From contig NC_053045.1 in assembly GCF_003473485.1 (NCBI RefSeq), forward strand, positions 36,120,494 through 36,184,493: a stretch of DNA of 64,000 bases. The letters run 5' to 3'. How positions within the stretch are numbered: the stretch's first letter is position 1; every line of letters begins with the position of its first letter. Shown here piece by piece: positions 12,110 through 24,556 of this stretch. A model generated the notes under the pieces. The model was not told the DNA's origin, did no database searches, and saw only the letters and a list, made by a program, of their open reading frames with translations. The translations under genes were made by a program, and so were the position numbers. This stretch comes from Medicago truncatula. Taxonomy: Eukaryota > Streptophyta > Magnoliopsida > Fabales > Fabaceae.

Positions 12110-14186
12110 TTGATTTTTCATGTTACACATGTGGTTTATGATAAATAAAAGACTTATATTTCTCTATCATTATTTGTTTGTTGTCTTACTCTCTAGTAAC
12201 TAGTTGATGATGCGTGAAAATAGTATGGTTTTTTAAGATTTTATGACAGGTAGTCATCACAATTCACAACATTTTACTCAAATTGACAACAAACTGCTTT
12301 GCACTTTCACATAATTAACGCACCCATCATAATTCATTCCAAAATCACTTAATTGGACTAGCTTTCATTCGAGTATCTAGACATTGGATAATCATAATTC
12401 TGCTGCTGTCCATTTAAGACTAACAACTTGGGAAATGTTAGCCACTACTACTTCAGAATCCATTTAAAAACTAACAGGTCCAAAGCCATAACATTGACTT
12501 CTATGAGTGATATTTATAATACTAGTAGTATGTTACTACAATATGGTTTGTTTCCACACAAGACCAAAATAGGAGCGCACGATCTCATGCAATCTTCAAA
12601 TCAATAATCAATACTCGATAGGTAGGACCCTTGTTTTGTGCTTTGTCTATAACTCTATGGTCAGCCCAAGACAGCTACAAAAAACATGTCCTCTTCATAC
12701 CACATCTATTTTGTTTTCAAAGTTTCTAATCTAAATATGTTAATTAATTTCAGACCAAACAAAATCAACAATATCTGCAGATACCCTACTACATAATAAT
12801 TGATGAAAAAAAGTGTTGCTCATTTTTACTAAATGAAAAAATGGCAAAAGAAATTCAAATGACAGCTAGCAAGAGTCAATGGTGACTGATACACGAGCTC
12901 AACTACATGGTTAATTAATTGAAACACGTGGCAGGTGTTGTTCTTGTAGTAGTATTTTTTTTCCTCACCACAACTTTAATTTTTTTGTGAAATGCCATTT
13001 ATATCACTCTTCTCTTTTGCCTTTAATTCGATCACCTACATCCTGAGGTAAAAAGGGGGACCTAAGTAAGGAAGAAGGGGGCATATGTTTTTTTTTTCTG
13101 TCCTTAATTTCCCCCTATTTCTCTCTCTCTGATCATAGAGACAGTCACGCTCATAATGTACATATAGATGCAGCAGAGAAACTCTTTCTCTCTCTCAAAT
13201 TATTATAACAAGCCCATTTTGTGTGTTTTGATTTTAGAGATTTAGGAGCTGGATTTTGGAATCACCACTCCCTTCCACACCATGTGTGTTTCTGTCACAA
13301 ATATTGTTATTTTGTTGTAACTTGAAACCAATTTCCCAAGAAGAAAAGTTCAAACCATTTTCATCATGTGTTGGTCTTCAATTCATCATTCTATTCACTA
13401 GCCATTGCAATGATTCCAAGTTCCAACCATGACAAGAGTATTGGATCCCACTTCACCCATGCTCAATAACTGCTAAATTCTATGACTATGTCAATGAGTA
13501 ACCCAAGAAAGTAAGTAGTAGTTAGAAAAGAAAATTACTACTAGTACATGCATGCTTTTGTTTATAGTTATACTATACAATAGGATCAAAATTAAATACT
13601 ACTATTATATTATATTATATATAAAAAGTTACTACCTTACATTATGTACTTATTTTTGTTTGCTTGTTCATTCAGTTATTGACTGTTTGTTTAATAATGT
13701 GTATGCAGTTTTAACAATATAGAAAGCAAGAAATCATAGAGAAACTCAAAGAATGGTTATTTTTGGTGTTTGGTTACTGGGATGATTTCACGTGAGAGTT
13801 CTGCCACTGTGTCCGTGAGTTTTGCAAAACCCGAATGAACAGTTTCGAGAAACCAACATTAACCAAACCACTTTAACCACAGTAAGTGTCTCCATTTTCA
13901 TGGACTCATTGCCTCACATACACTTCCATGCCAATAATGTTCTGCTCAATGAATCAAAATGTGAAGAAGCAACTACCAATTGTAGATCTCAAGAGTTAAG
14001 TAGGTGAATCAAATCAACCCCTACCCAACCACATGCATTAAACAATTTCGATATCTTCCACACAAATTAACAATAGCTTATTGTTAACAAAAACCAAATT
14101 AGCTTAAACATACACCTAATTACTAGCTACTACTAGTACTATACTAGCTCTGGTGTTGTTGGGTCCATTTTGTTGTTCATCCTAAA
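12110..14186. other. Xylanase 3' flank and leader/promoter of the LRR pseudokinase gene
   Basis: No protein gene. A pyrimidine-rich tract with TCTCTCTCTCTC at 13120-13133 and again at 13185-13197 resembles a transcribed plant 5' leader, so the kinase transcript may start near 13.1 kb and hold a leader intron. CTACTACTAGTACTA-type short repeats occur at 13540-13560 and 14125-14150. A 61-codon open frame at 13822-14007 could be an upstream ORF but shows no conserved features. Confidence 0.4.
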
Positions 14187-17095
14187 ATGGAGAAACTCTC
14201 ATTCTCTTCTTTGTTTTCCATCACATTTTTACTATGTCTGATCTTGTCTCTTCAACCATCAAGATCACAAAAAGACGATTCACAACCACTTCTCGCACTC
14301 AAATCCTCCGTAGATATTCACAACAAACTGCCATGGCCAGAGAAGAAGAACGATGATGTTTGCACTTGGGTGGGAGTTAAAGATTGTTACAAAGGCAAAG
14401 TTAGAAAGCTAGTACTCGAATATTTCAACTTAACTGGGAAATTAGATTCAAACATTTTAAACCGTTTGGATCAACTTCGAGTTCTTAGTTTCAAAGGAAA
14501 CTCGCTTTCGGGTCAAATTCCTAATCTTTCAAATCTTGTTAATCTCAAATCTCTATATCTTAATGATAATGATTTCTCCGGTCAGTTTCCGGTTTCTGTT
14601 TCCGTTCTTCACCGTGTTAAAGTTATTGTTCTGTCTGGTAATAGAATCTCCGGCGAGATTCCGGCGTCGTTGGTTAAGGTTCCGCGGTTGTATGTTCTCT
14701 ACTTGCAAGATAATTTGTTCACCGGTTCGGTTCCTCGTTTTAATCAAACTGGTTTGAAGTACTTGAATGTGTCGAATAATAAACTCTCCGGCGAGATTCC
14801 GGTCACGGCGGCGTTGAACCGGTTCAATGCGTCGTCGTTTTCAGGAAACTTAGAGTTATGTGGAGAACAGATCCACCGAAAATGTAAAAGCAGCACAGTG
14901 TTACCGCCGTTGGCGCCGTCGCCGTCGGTGAGTCCCATTGGAGGGAACGGGAAAACGACGTCGTCAAAATCAAACCGTACGAAGTTGATTAAGATAATTG
15001 GAGGGAGTGTTGGTGGATTAGTGTTGTTAATATGCTTAATTATAATCATGTGGTTAATTTGCAAGAACCGTAGGAAAAGGGTGGGATCCTCTGCAGCAAG
15101 GAGAGGGAAGAGTAGTGTTGACGTGGCGGAAGGAGAGAATGTGGTTGGTGGAGAAGGAGAGGGTAGAGGAAGTAATTATGAAGCAAAACAAGGTGGATTT
15201 GCTTGGGAGAGTGAGGGTATAGGGAAACTGGTGTTCTGTGGAGCAGGGGATAGGGAAATGGGGTATAGTTTAGAGGATTTATTGAAGGCTTCAGCTGAGA
15301 CATTAGGGAGGGGTATTATGGGAAGTACGTATAAAGCAGTGATGGAATCAGGTTTTATTGTTACTGTGAAAAGGTTGAAAGATGCTAGGTACCCTGGTTT
15401 AGAGGAGTTTAGGGCACATATAGATTTACTTGGTAAGCTAAGACATCCTAATTTGGTCCCACTTAGGGCTTACTTTCAAGCTAAAGAAGAACGTCTTCTT
15501 GTTTATGACTACTTTCCTAATGGCAGCCTCTTCTCTCTTGTTCATGGTATGTATCTCTTCTATTTTACTTTAATTTTACAAGCTAAAAATGAGAATTGTT
15601 GTTGACACATATGTATTGGCTGAGAAACACGAGTAATTTATCCAAATGCCCCTCGGCAATTAACTGCCGAATTATGGAACCGGCTACAATTAACTACCGA
15701 GGAAAACTTCGGCAGTAAACTACCGAGGAAAACTAAAAACTTCAGCAATTAACTGCCGAGGAAACCTCAAACCTGTTTTTTCTTTTTTTCAGAGAAAAAC
15801 CATAAATTGTCATTAATAATATTTATTGATTTTGAATGTTTCAATTATTATTTTGTACGTTTCAAACAATTGCAGTATTATATTTATGCATATAAAAAAA
15901 GATTAAAAAAAAAAATGAAGTTTTCAGTTTTCATAGTTAACTGCAGTCGGTTCCATAATTCGGCAGTTAACTACCGATGGGCATTTTGGTAAACTACTCG
16001 TGTTTCTCAGCCAATACATATATGTCAACAGCAATTCTCAACACGAATACAAACATGCACACGACACATACACTAACACATGAATATTGCTAATAATTTG
16101 AAAAAATGACATGATTTAATGTAATTATATGTGTCAATGTAAGGTCGTATCGGTGTAGAACACCGACGCGTATCCAACATTGTGACACGTTTAATCCGAA
16201 GTGTGTTTGTGCTTCGTATACAAATAATTTTGCAATGTCAATGAGTTTTGTTATTTTTTTTTAGACAATTAGAGTGTAGTATCTTTTTATATGAAATGTG
16301 GTATATAACAAGAGTGACAAGCACCATATAAAAACTCACGGACAAGCAGAATTATCGAAGATCTCAAGATCTAATTTAGATAGAATATTCAGTCTTATTA
16401 ATTTTGACATTATCAATTGAGATGGAAGTATATCTAACAAACAAGTAGAAAATGAATTGAAATCATACAACTATCATTATATGTATAATTTAGATCCTGA
16501 AAAGGTGGGCTGAGTGTGTCCTAATCCTAAAAGTAGATAATCTTTTGGCAACGGGTCCGGCTGTGATGTAGAGTATCCAATAATATCTATGCGCTAAATC
16601 TTTCCCTCTCCCACAGGTTGACGTTGATTTAGTTCAATAGAGAGAGATTAGATTAGAGATAGAGACAAAATGTGTTGCTTTCATGACGAACAGTTTAACG
16701 CAATTAAAGTGTTTTAGGAAGGTGCATATGTGTGATCGGAATCTGACAACTCATTTATGAATGTGACCCCATGTTAGTGTTGTCCCACTCAACCATTGTG
16801 AAAAATTAAAGAGAGGGTTGAACACGATTTTGTGCTTTGTATAGCCACGTACTTCTATGGTGGTCTATGACGAACTTTCGTAAATCATGATAACATTTTT
16901 GGCAAAATTACAACATTAATCTCTTAGCTTAATTTACATTTTTCTCCTTTTTTTTACTTAATTATTTATGGGTTTAATTGCACTTTTGGATCCCTATCTT
17001 TTCAAAAGTTGCGGTTATGGATCCCTAACTAATTTAAATACAAAACAACCCCCTATGTTTTGACTCTTTGGCAGTTTTGGACCCCCAAGGCAAAA

Positions 17096-17126
<31 letters not shown>

Positions 17127-20100
17127 TTGACACGTGGCACCTCACTTAGGGTGCCACGTCCGTGTTGACCGAGTCAACAATGGACTTTAGGATCCCTATC
17201 TTTGACTGGGGGTCCATTGTTGACTCGGTCAACGCTGACGTGGCACCCTAAGTGAGGTGCCATGTGTCAATATATATATATATATATATTTTTTGCCTTG
17301 GGGGTTCAAAACTGCCAAAGGATCAAAACATAGAGGGTTGTTTTGTATTTAAATTAGTTAGGGGTCCTTAACCGCAACTTTTAGAGATATGAGTCCAAAA
17401 ATGCAATTAAGCCTTTTTTATGTTATGAAATGTCAATAATGTTATTTTTTATAAAAACAAAAAACTGAAGGAAAAGAACTCATCAACCTCATAAATAAAC
17501 TTAAAAACTCATATTGCATTGGAAAAATCTCATAAAAAAACATTGACATTTTATAACATAAATGATTAATCGAAAAAAAAATATACAGAATAGATAATTG
17601 AATAAAAAAATATACATAAATGTTACCTGAAATTAAGTTAAAGAATAAATATGTAATTTTGCTTACATTTTTTAATTAAAATAAAATAACATTAAAATAT
17701 TCAAACAGTGTAACAAAAAAAAAAACATTCACTCGCAATTATGTCTAAAGTAGTAAAATTACATAATTCTTTCATCTGATTTTTCTAAATTATTCACCAA
17801 CAATTATGTCTAAAGTAGTAAAATTACATAATTCATTCATCTGAATTTTCTTCCCTCCTTTTCTCTATAGCCCACCACTGTAATATCTGTCCCACAGAAG
17901 CGGGGTACATAAATTAGCTAGACTTGCATTATAGATCAAATGCATCTAAAGGTCCTTTAAGTTTTTCGTTTTTCTTAAAGTGGTCCTTTAAGTTTCAAAA
18001 ATCTCAAACAAGTTCTTTTAGTTTTTGAATCATTTCAAACAAGTCTTATTGTAGATACCATAGTTGGTAATTGCTTTCTTGAACTCATCTTTGGTATCAA
18101 ATCTGGCTCCTAACACCCACTTAAAATTAGTCATCTTTTTAGGCATGACAAATGGTGGATAATGCTCTTTGTTGCTATCATCTGAATCATCACCATCATC
18201 CTCTAAAAGGATTTGTTTGAAACGATTCAAAAACTAAAAGGACTTGTTTGAGACTTGTTAGATACCATAGTTGGTAATTGCTTCCTTGAACTCATCTTTG
18301 GTATCAAATATGGCTCCTAACACCCACTTAAAATTAGTCATCTTTTTAGGCATGACAAATGGTGGATAATGCTCTTTGTTGCTATCATCTGAATCATCAC
18401 CATCATCCTCTAAAAGGATTTGTTTGAAACGATTCAAAAACTAAAAGGACTTGTTTGAGACTTTTGAAACTTAAAGGACTTGTTTGGGGAAAACGAAAAA
18501 CTTAAAGGACTTGTTTGGGAAAAACGAAAAACTTAAAGGACCTTTAGATGCATTTGACCTACATTATATGATAATTGGATCATTGTGATTATGTCTGAAT
18601 GCTTTTATTCAAAATTTTATTTTCAAAGTCCATGATATAGGTGATTTGGATCAGGGAGCAATCCACTCATTCCCACAGTCAACAACTCCATGGTCATTGG
18701 ATTGTTACGATTTCAAGCTTTGTAATTTAGTTTTTTCTTTACAAAAACAACCAAAATTTGCATGAAAATGTAGACCATTTGATTTTGATCCAATGACCAC
18801 ATATACAGTGATTGCGAGAATATGTGGATTGCAGACAACAGACAATCCAAACCCTGAAATGACACCGTTTGATTTTTATATTATGTTATGGTATTTGAAA
18901 TGTTTATACCAGTAGCAAAGAATTTTTTTGAGGCGAAGTTCCAATAGTAAAATTCTTAAGCACGATAAATTTGATTTCTTTGTGATATTGTTCTCTTATT
19001 TTTTTTCCTAAGTAAAGGTAAAGAAAAGAAATATATGTTGGACACAGAAAAGTGTGTTTCCTTCCTCAACTGTTTATATTAAAAGATATAGATATTTATA
19101 AAGGAAAAGTGTTATTCTTTTTGCTGGATAATGCAAAAAAGTTAGCATAAAGCATAAGCATTATACCTAACCATGGAACGATCCTCTTGTTCATTAATGT
19201 AAAAGATGAGATAAAAAAATTTGTGGCAGCGCATTTAACAAATCAACAACTTTTCCCTTAGAAATAATAATGGTGGAATCATATTATCCAAGAGTAGAAA
19301 GTAACCAATCATGAAACCCGAATAATAAAATTAAAGTAACCAATCATGTCCCTCAAAAATAAAAAATTTAAGTAACCAATCATGTCAATTACCAGGATCG
19401 TCACGTGTATTTTGCTGTGTTTTTCTTTAACACACGTACTGTGTTTTGCTTTGTTTGTTTAATTTATTTAATTTAATGCCAGTGACCATTTTAGTCTTTA
19501 TGCAGGTTTATCATATTTTGTCCTTTGTATAAGTGGTGTATAGTTTCATGACACGATTTAAATTATTTATATATCATGTGCTAGTACTAGTATTGAGAAA
19601 TCTGTAGAAAAACCTACCTTGATTACAATTAATAATTTATTGTGTTTAATTATAGATGCAATTATTAACAACTCAATCAACAATATCTTTTGCTGAGAAA
19701 GTAATTTGAAAAATGTCTGCATTTTGACATTGCTTTGACAAAATTAATGACTATAATGCAGGAACCAAAACATCTAGCGGAGGAAAGCCTCTTCACTGGA
19801 CATCATGTCTTAAAATTGCAGAAGATCTAGCAACAGGCCTTCTCTATATCCACCAAAACCCCGGCATGGCTCATGGAAATCTGAAATCTTCCAATGTGTT
19901 ACTTGGTGCCGACTTTGAGTCCTGTCTCACTGATTATGGTCTCACTGTGTTCCTTAATCCCGACACAATGGAGGAACCAAGTGCCACTTCTTTTTTCTAT
20001 AGAGCACCCGAGTGCCGCAGTTTTCAACGGCCACAAACTCAACCTGCCGATGTATACAGCTTTGGTGTCCTTCTCCTCGAGCTTTTGACTGGCAAAACAC

Positions 20101-20426
20101 CCTACCAAGACCTTGTTCAGGCACATGGTTCGGATATACCTAGATGGGTTCGGTCGGTACGTGAAGAAGAGACCGAGTCTGGGGATGATCCTGCCTCATC
20201 AGGCAATGAAGCTTCTGAAGAGAAGCTTCAGGCTCTATTGAACATTGCAATGGCATGTGTTTCAGTAGTGCCAGAGAATAGGCCTACAATGAGAGAAGTT
20301 CTAAAGATGATAAGAGATGCAAGAGGAGAAGCTCATGTCTCATCTAATAACAGTAGTGATCATTCACCTGGTAGATGGTCAGATACAGTTCAAAGCTTGC
20401 CAAGGGATGAACATCTTAGCATATAA
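14187..20426 (+). CDS. LRR receptor-like pseudokinase (inactive RLK type)
   Basis: Two exons, 14187-15546 and 19762-20426, give 674 residues; the donor GTATGT and acceptor TGCAG join a Gly codon. Order: signal peptide (1-27), LRR N-terminal cap (WVGVKDC), about five leucine-rich repeats (75-215), Pro/Ser-rich stalk, one membrane helix (about 268-291), basic stop-transfer KNRRKR, then a kinase-like domain (about 360-655). The ATP-site Lys is kept (VTVKRL, about 395). The catalytic HRD is HGN (491-493) and DFG is DYG (511-513), so phosphotransfer is unlikely. The layout matches the Arabidopsis group called inactive LRR receptor-like kinase At1g60630 (recalled similarity). The role is probably as a plasma-membrane co-receptor or scaffold. 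The 4215-bp intron is unusually long and filled with mobile elements. Confidence 0.93.
15590..16040. mobile_element. Foldback MITE with about 90-bp inverted ends
   Basis: The left arm begins TGAGAATTGTTGTTGACA and continues TGTATTGGCTGAGAAACACG. The right arm is its near-perfect complement, ending GCAATTCTCA. Arms run to about 15682 and from about 15945. Inside are repeated steps of the type ATTAACTGCCGAGGAAA. No transposase. The flanking 9 bases do not match, so the class is unproven. It starts only 44 bases after the exon 1 donor of the pseudokinase gene. Confidence 0.8.
16971..17413. mobile_element. Mutator-like foldback MITE in pseudokinase intron
   Basis: Almost the whole 443 bp is a palindrome: left end GGTTTAATTGCACTTTTGGA, right end CCAAAAATGCAATTAAGCC. 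The arms carry TA-dinucleotide runs and the block TGACACGTGGCACCTCAC with its complement. The flanks TTATTTATG (16962-16970) and TTTTTTATG (17414-17422) match at 8 of 9 positions, as expected for an aged Mutator-type 9-bp duplication. A read-through transcript would form a very long hairpin. Confidence 0.85.
17934..18559. mobile_element. Mutator-like element with duplicated transposase fragment
   Basis: Terminal repeats GATCAAATGCATCTAAAGGT and the inverted ACCTTTAGATGCATTTGACC are flanked by TGCATTATA (17925-17933) and TACATTATA (18560-18568), 8 of 9 identical. Between them a 207-bp block occurs twice in tandem (18054-18260 and 18261-about 18463). On the minus strand the block encodes an acidic stretch ([11 protein letters not shown]) followed by [23 protein letters not shown]. 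This resembles the N-terminal region of plant mudrA-type transposases, where WxxGxxFxxxxEF(K)xA motifs occur. The catalytic part is absent, so the element cannot move on its own. Confidence 0.82.
19255..19400. repeat. Three spaced copies of AAGTAACCAATCATG in intron
   Basis: The 15-mer AAGTAACCAATCATG occurs at about 19301, 19334 and 19372 with AT-rich spacers of 18-24 bases. It contains a CCAAT box core. Probably local duplication; a regulatory role is only a possibility. Confidence 0.4.
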
Positions 20427-21191
20427 TTGGAATTTTTTATTTTTAATGCATTCTGATTTTTCTTGAATTGGTAATTGAATATTGATTTCGGACATGCGTA
20501 GATGATAATGCTGTAAAGACATACATTCTTAATCTCTTGCTTTGTGAGTACATGTTGGTTAGAGGTAAATTAGTGGATATGGATTCATATCAAAGATTCA
20601 GCTTGCAAAAGACGTGGAGTGCAATCCTTTCAGGTTCTGGTCTTATGTTTCCTCTATTTTTCTTTACTCTGGCTAATAATTGACTATTGCTACAATGCAA
20701 TCCCTGCCTCTTTTGTGTAACCTTAAATTTATTGTGCTATGGCCTGATGGTTATCAATAATTTAAAAATAAAAATATTAGCACCTTTTTTTTTAATTATA
20801 CTCTTAATTATTATCAGGCTTTATTTGGTAAAATAAATAAATTGCCGACAAGTGACAACCGATAAACTATCTAATATCGAATGAACTTATAGTGAAGAGT
20901 TGATAAACTAGCTAAAAGCGGATAAATTTGTAGATTGAATATGCAGTGTTCGTAAAATTAACTGTTGAATTAGTTGATAAATATGAAATGACATAAAAAA
21001 AATATTTTTAATTAACTTTTTTAATTAACTTGGTCTCCTTATTTTATTAAATTATGAAAAATTGTCCCCTTTTATAAATTGAACTGTCCCTCAATTTTCA
21101 CATTTGTAACTCATAATTTTTTCCCCCAAAAATAATGACTTTTGGCGTCAGAAAAAAGGGTGAATTTTGCTTTCAAAAGTGATATTTTTTA
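20427..21191. other. 3' flank of the pseudokinase gene, no gene seen
   Basis: AT-rich sequence with the likely 3' UTR to about 20700. No open frame or RNA gene supported. Short direct repeats (TTAATTAACTTTTTTAATTAACTT) lie at about 21010. Confidence 0.4.
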
Positions 21192-22621
21192 GGGTTAATT
21201 ATGTTTAAGGTCTCTACAAATAAGCGAGCTTCCAACATTGATCCCTATTAAAATTTTATTAAATTTTTCATCCCCAACGTTTTTTTCCGTTTGTAAGTTT
21301 GGTCCTTGCCGTCAAATTGTGCTGACTAGGCTAACAGAATGTTGACCCAGATATACCACATGGACATTTCAAGTGACATGACTGTCATGTGGTAAATGAC
21401 ATCATATGTTTTTGGTCCAAAAATTGGGACCTTTTAAGTTTAGTCCTTGCTTAATTTTAATAGTGTTTTTAGTCCATATAAAAAAATTATGCACTCAATT
21501 TCAATCCCTACTAAATCTAAATTTGTTTAATTATGCTTAAACTTTTAAGATTTTGAACAATTTTTTGCACAAAATTTTCCCATAATTTTTGTCAAAGCCC
21601 ATCACTCTCCTTCATTCCTTTTTATTCTTCCAGATCAATAAAATATTTCACCTACAAATATTTTCGGTCATTCCCTGAATTTGCCGGAAAAAAAAATCAG
21701 ATTTGTGTTACTGTTTCTCTTTGTTCCTACTTCGCTCTCTTCAATCTTCTTCGCACCCACTCTTTGTTTCGCGATCCGAACCTTGAAAATCGACTGGTTC
21801 CGCTTCTCTCTCGAAAAGGTTGTTGCTGGATATTTCAATGGTGAAGATTGTTGAGTTTTTGTTGTTGAAGTTGACCTGTGATTAAGTTGTTGAAATTGAT
21901 GTCTTAGATGAATTTACAAGCAAAGGTTAGAAGAGTGTCGCCGGCGTGAACGAGGTGGTGAAAAGAGTAGGAGGAGAGAGTTTAGATTTTTCACCATCTC
22001 GTTCACGCCGGCGACGCTCTTCTAAAAACTCTTAAATTTTTCAATGATTTTTTTTATACAAGTTTAGAACATTACAAAAGGTTCGTTTACTAAAATTTAG
22101 AATTATTTAGCATGAAATAAATTTAATATGAATTTTTTTAAAAGACAAAAGTTGAAAATAAAAGTAACAAAAATCTGGAAGCAGAAATAAAATTGAGATA
22201 ATTTTTTGGAGATGAACTTTTCGTAATGTTCTTAACACTGTGCAAAAAATTGTTCAAAATTTTAAAAGTTTAAGCATAATTAAACAAATTTAGATTAAAT
22301 AGGGACTAAAATTGAGTGCATAATTTTTTTTATATGGACTAAAAGCACTATTAAAATTAAGTTAGGACTAAACTTAAAAGTCCCAATTTTATAGGGACCA
22401 AAAACATATGATGTCATTTATCACATGTTAGCCATGTCACTTGAAATGTCCATTTGGCATGTCAGGGTCAGCATTCTGTTAGCCTAGTCAGCACAGTTTG
22501 ACAGTAAAGATCAAACTTACAAACGGAAAAAAACATTGGGGATAAAAAATTTAATAAAATTTTAATAGGGACCAATATTAAAAGCTCGTTTATTTGTAGA
22601 GACGTTAAACATAATTAACTC
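21192..22621. mobile_element. Large Mutator-like foldback element, 1.4 kb
   Basis: The ends GGGTTAATTATGTTTAA and TTAAACATAATTAACTC are inverted. The flanks TATTTTTTA (21183-21191) and TATTTTCTA (22622-22630) match at 8 of 9. Inverted arms run roughly 21192-21580 and 22239-22621, with shared tracts such as TTTGTTTAATTATGCTTAAAC. The interior (21600-22230) is unlike the arms and contains a second strong hairpin at 21927-22025. No transposase is seen. This interior may be host sequence carried between the arms. Confidence 0.85.
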
Positions 22622-22744
22622 TATTTTCTATAAAGGTTTAACTTTTAACCTATGTTTGATATCACGACTATTATGCCAGAATAACAGTGACCCATCATGA
22701 TTTTACATAAGTTACATAATGTAGCTTTTGGATAAGTGTGATTC

Positions 22745-23180
22745 TGATATTGGATTAAGTGTGTGTGATTGAAATATACGACATGATGGTTTGGTATGCT
22801 ACTATTCCTCCATCCAAATCCTTTTTGATTTGGAGATTGCTAAGATGGATGCCTACCGATGAACAAACTTTGAAACAGAGGTTGTGTCAATGTGCAGTGT
22901 CTGTGAAAATGATCATGAAACCATGCCTTAGTTTTTCTTTCAATGTGGGCTGACAGAGGATCTTTGGTGTCAACTTTGTAATATTCTGATCTTCAATTTT
23001 GATTATTCTTAGACAGGCAATATTTTTTAAGGTTTTTGATCAAGGTTGAAGCCCCTATTTTAAAGACTTAATCTTGGTGGCCATTACCAATATCATATGG
23101 ACCATTTGGCATGACAGAATTACGATCAAATTTAAGTACAAAAAATCACAGCTACTCAAGTTAATAAACTGATCTAGTAA
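22745..23180 (+). pseudogene. LINE relic: zf-RVT region
   Basis: The plus strand reads IPPSKSFLIWRLLRWMPTDE followed by a degraded Cys/His pattern, then SFSFNVG or, in another frame, FFFQCGLTEDLWCQL. This matches the zinc-finger (zf-RVT) segment that follows reverse transcriptase in plant LINEs. The 3' part (HYQYHMDHLA-type) is frame-broken. It is a short isolated fragment with no RT attached. Confidence 0.75.
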
Positions 23181-23640
23181 AAAAAAAAAAAATTAATAAC
23201 CTGATCATATTTTCTACTTCTTTATCTGGTGGTATGTCCAAAAGTTACTTTTATATCTCTTTTGATCAGAAAGTTTTAAATTCTTTTTTTTTTTTTTGTC
23301 CCTCCTCGTTAGAGAAAGAGACTTTGTTATCGTTTTGGTTTAGTGATTGATATCCTCCTCCACCCAATGGATTGATTAATTGCAACCCAATCTATTGGTT
23401 AAAGATTCTAAGAAAATGGTTTATTTTATATAGGATTAAAAGTTAAAAGGAAAATTTTAGAGATATTAAAACAAAAAATTGATATATTTAAACTATTTTT
23501 TAAAATGTTTTATACTCAATATCACTGGAATACTTAACTACATGCATGATCTTCATAAACCCACCAATGAGAATGAGAAAGCGAGACCACCGGTTGAGTA
23601 CTATTTTGTGAAAAACAAATGATATTTGTACACTCATAAA

Positions 23641-23784
23641 GGGTCTTGTTAACGAGTGCCCCTGAGATACTCTTTAAAGATTCTAAAAGAAGAAATTATT
23701 TTATAAAAAAAATCAAATATTTCAATTTCCGATACCATTTAAAATCCTTAACTAGTGTCTCAGGGACATTGATTAACATTTCCT
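23641..23784. mobile_element. MITE with GTTAACGAGTGCCCCTGAGA ends
   Basis: The left end TGTTAACGAGTGCCCCTGAG and the right end CTCAGGGACATTGATTAACA are imperfect inverted repeats about 25 bp long around an AT-rich core. Related termini occur at about 35050-35216, 35270 and 35410, so this is a multicopy family. Exact edges are uncertain. Confidence 0.6.
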
Positions 23785-24556
23785 ATTTTTTAATATTCAT
23801 TGAACACATCATTAGCTCTTTATTTTTCTATTCCTACTAAAGTATATCATCGATCTCTCTATTTCTTTTCTCTCCCAAGATCTCAAAGAGGTGCATGGAT
23901 CTTCCTAAAATATTTTTCTTTGTGAAAAGAGTTTTCATACTCAATTTTGAAGAGTTGTTTTATCTTAGGACAATAAGATCGTTCACTACACAATTTATGG
24001 TAGAGCTATACTACGTCATAAATAATCGAATCCCCTATTCAACCTCATTTTTCTATCCTATTTGGGGTTGGCATTTCCAACAACAAACATAGTATGCCCC
24101 ATTCAATTTGTGTCCTGACAATCGCATTATACGACTTGAATTTAAAATCAAACCAATTATTAGTATTATAAAGGAGTGGTGCATTCATATGGAAAAGATG
24201 ATGGGCATGAAGAGCGAAAGTCTTAAATAAAGTACTCCCTCCGATTATTATTATAAATATATAGACCACATATATTATTTAATAGGTTTAATTAAATTTT
24301 TGGTCCTACTATTTTGACCAACTCACGAAAATGGTCCTATCTTTTTTAAATCGAACAAAATTGTCCTTAAACTATATTTTTTTTGCAGTTTTAGTCCTAT
24401 CTCCCTATTTTCAACTACAAAAACGCACAGAAATGATAGTTTTAATTCAACCACCTATGCTCAACCATGAAATAAACAAAGAATAAAACATATGGGTACA
24501 AAGGAATCTACTTTATATTGTTTAGGGTTATTGTTTATTTTCGAGGTTAAATCATA

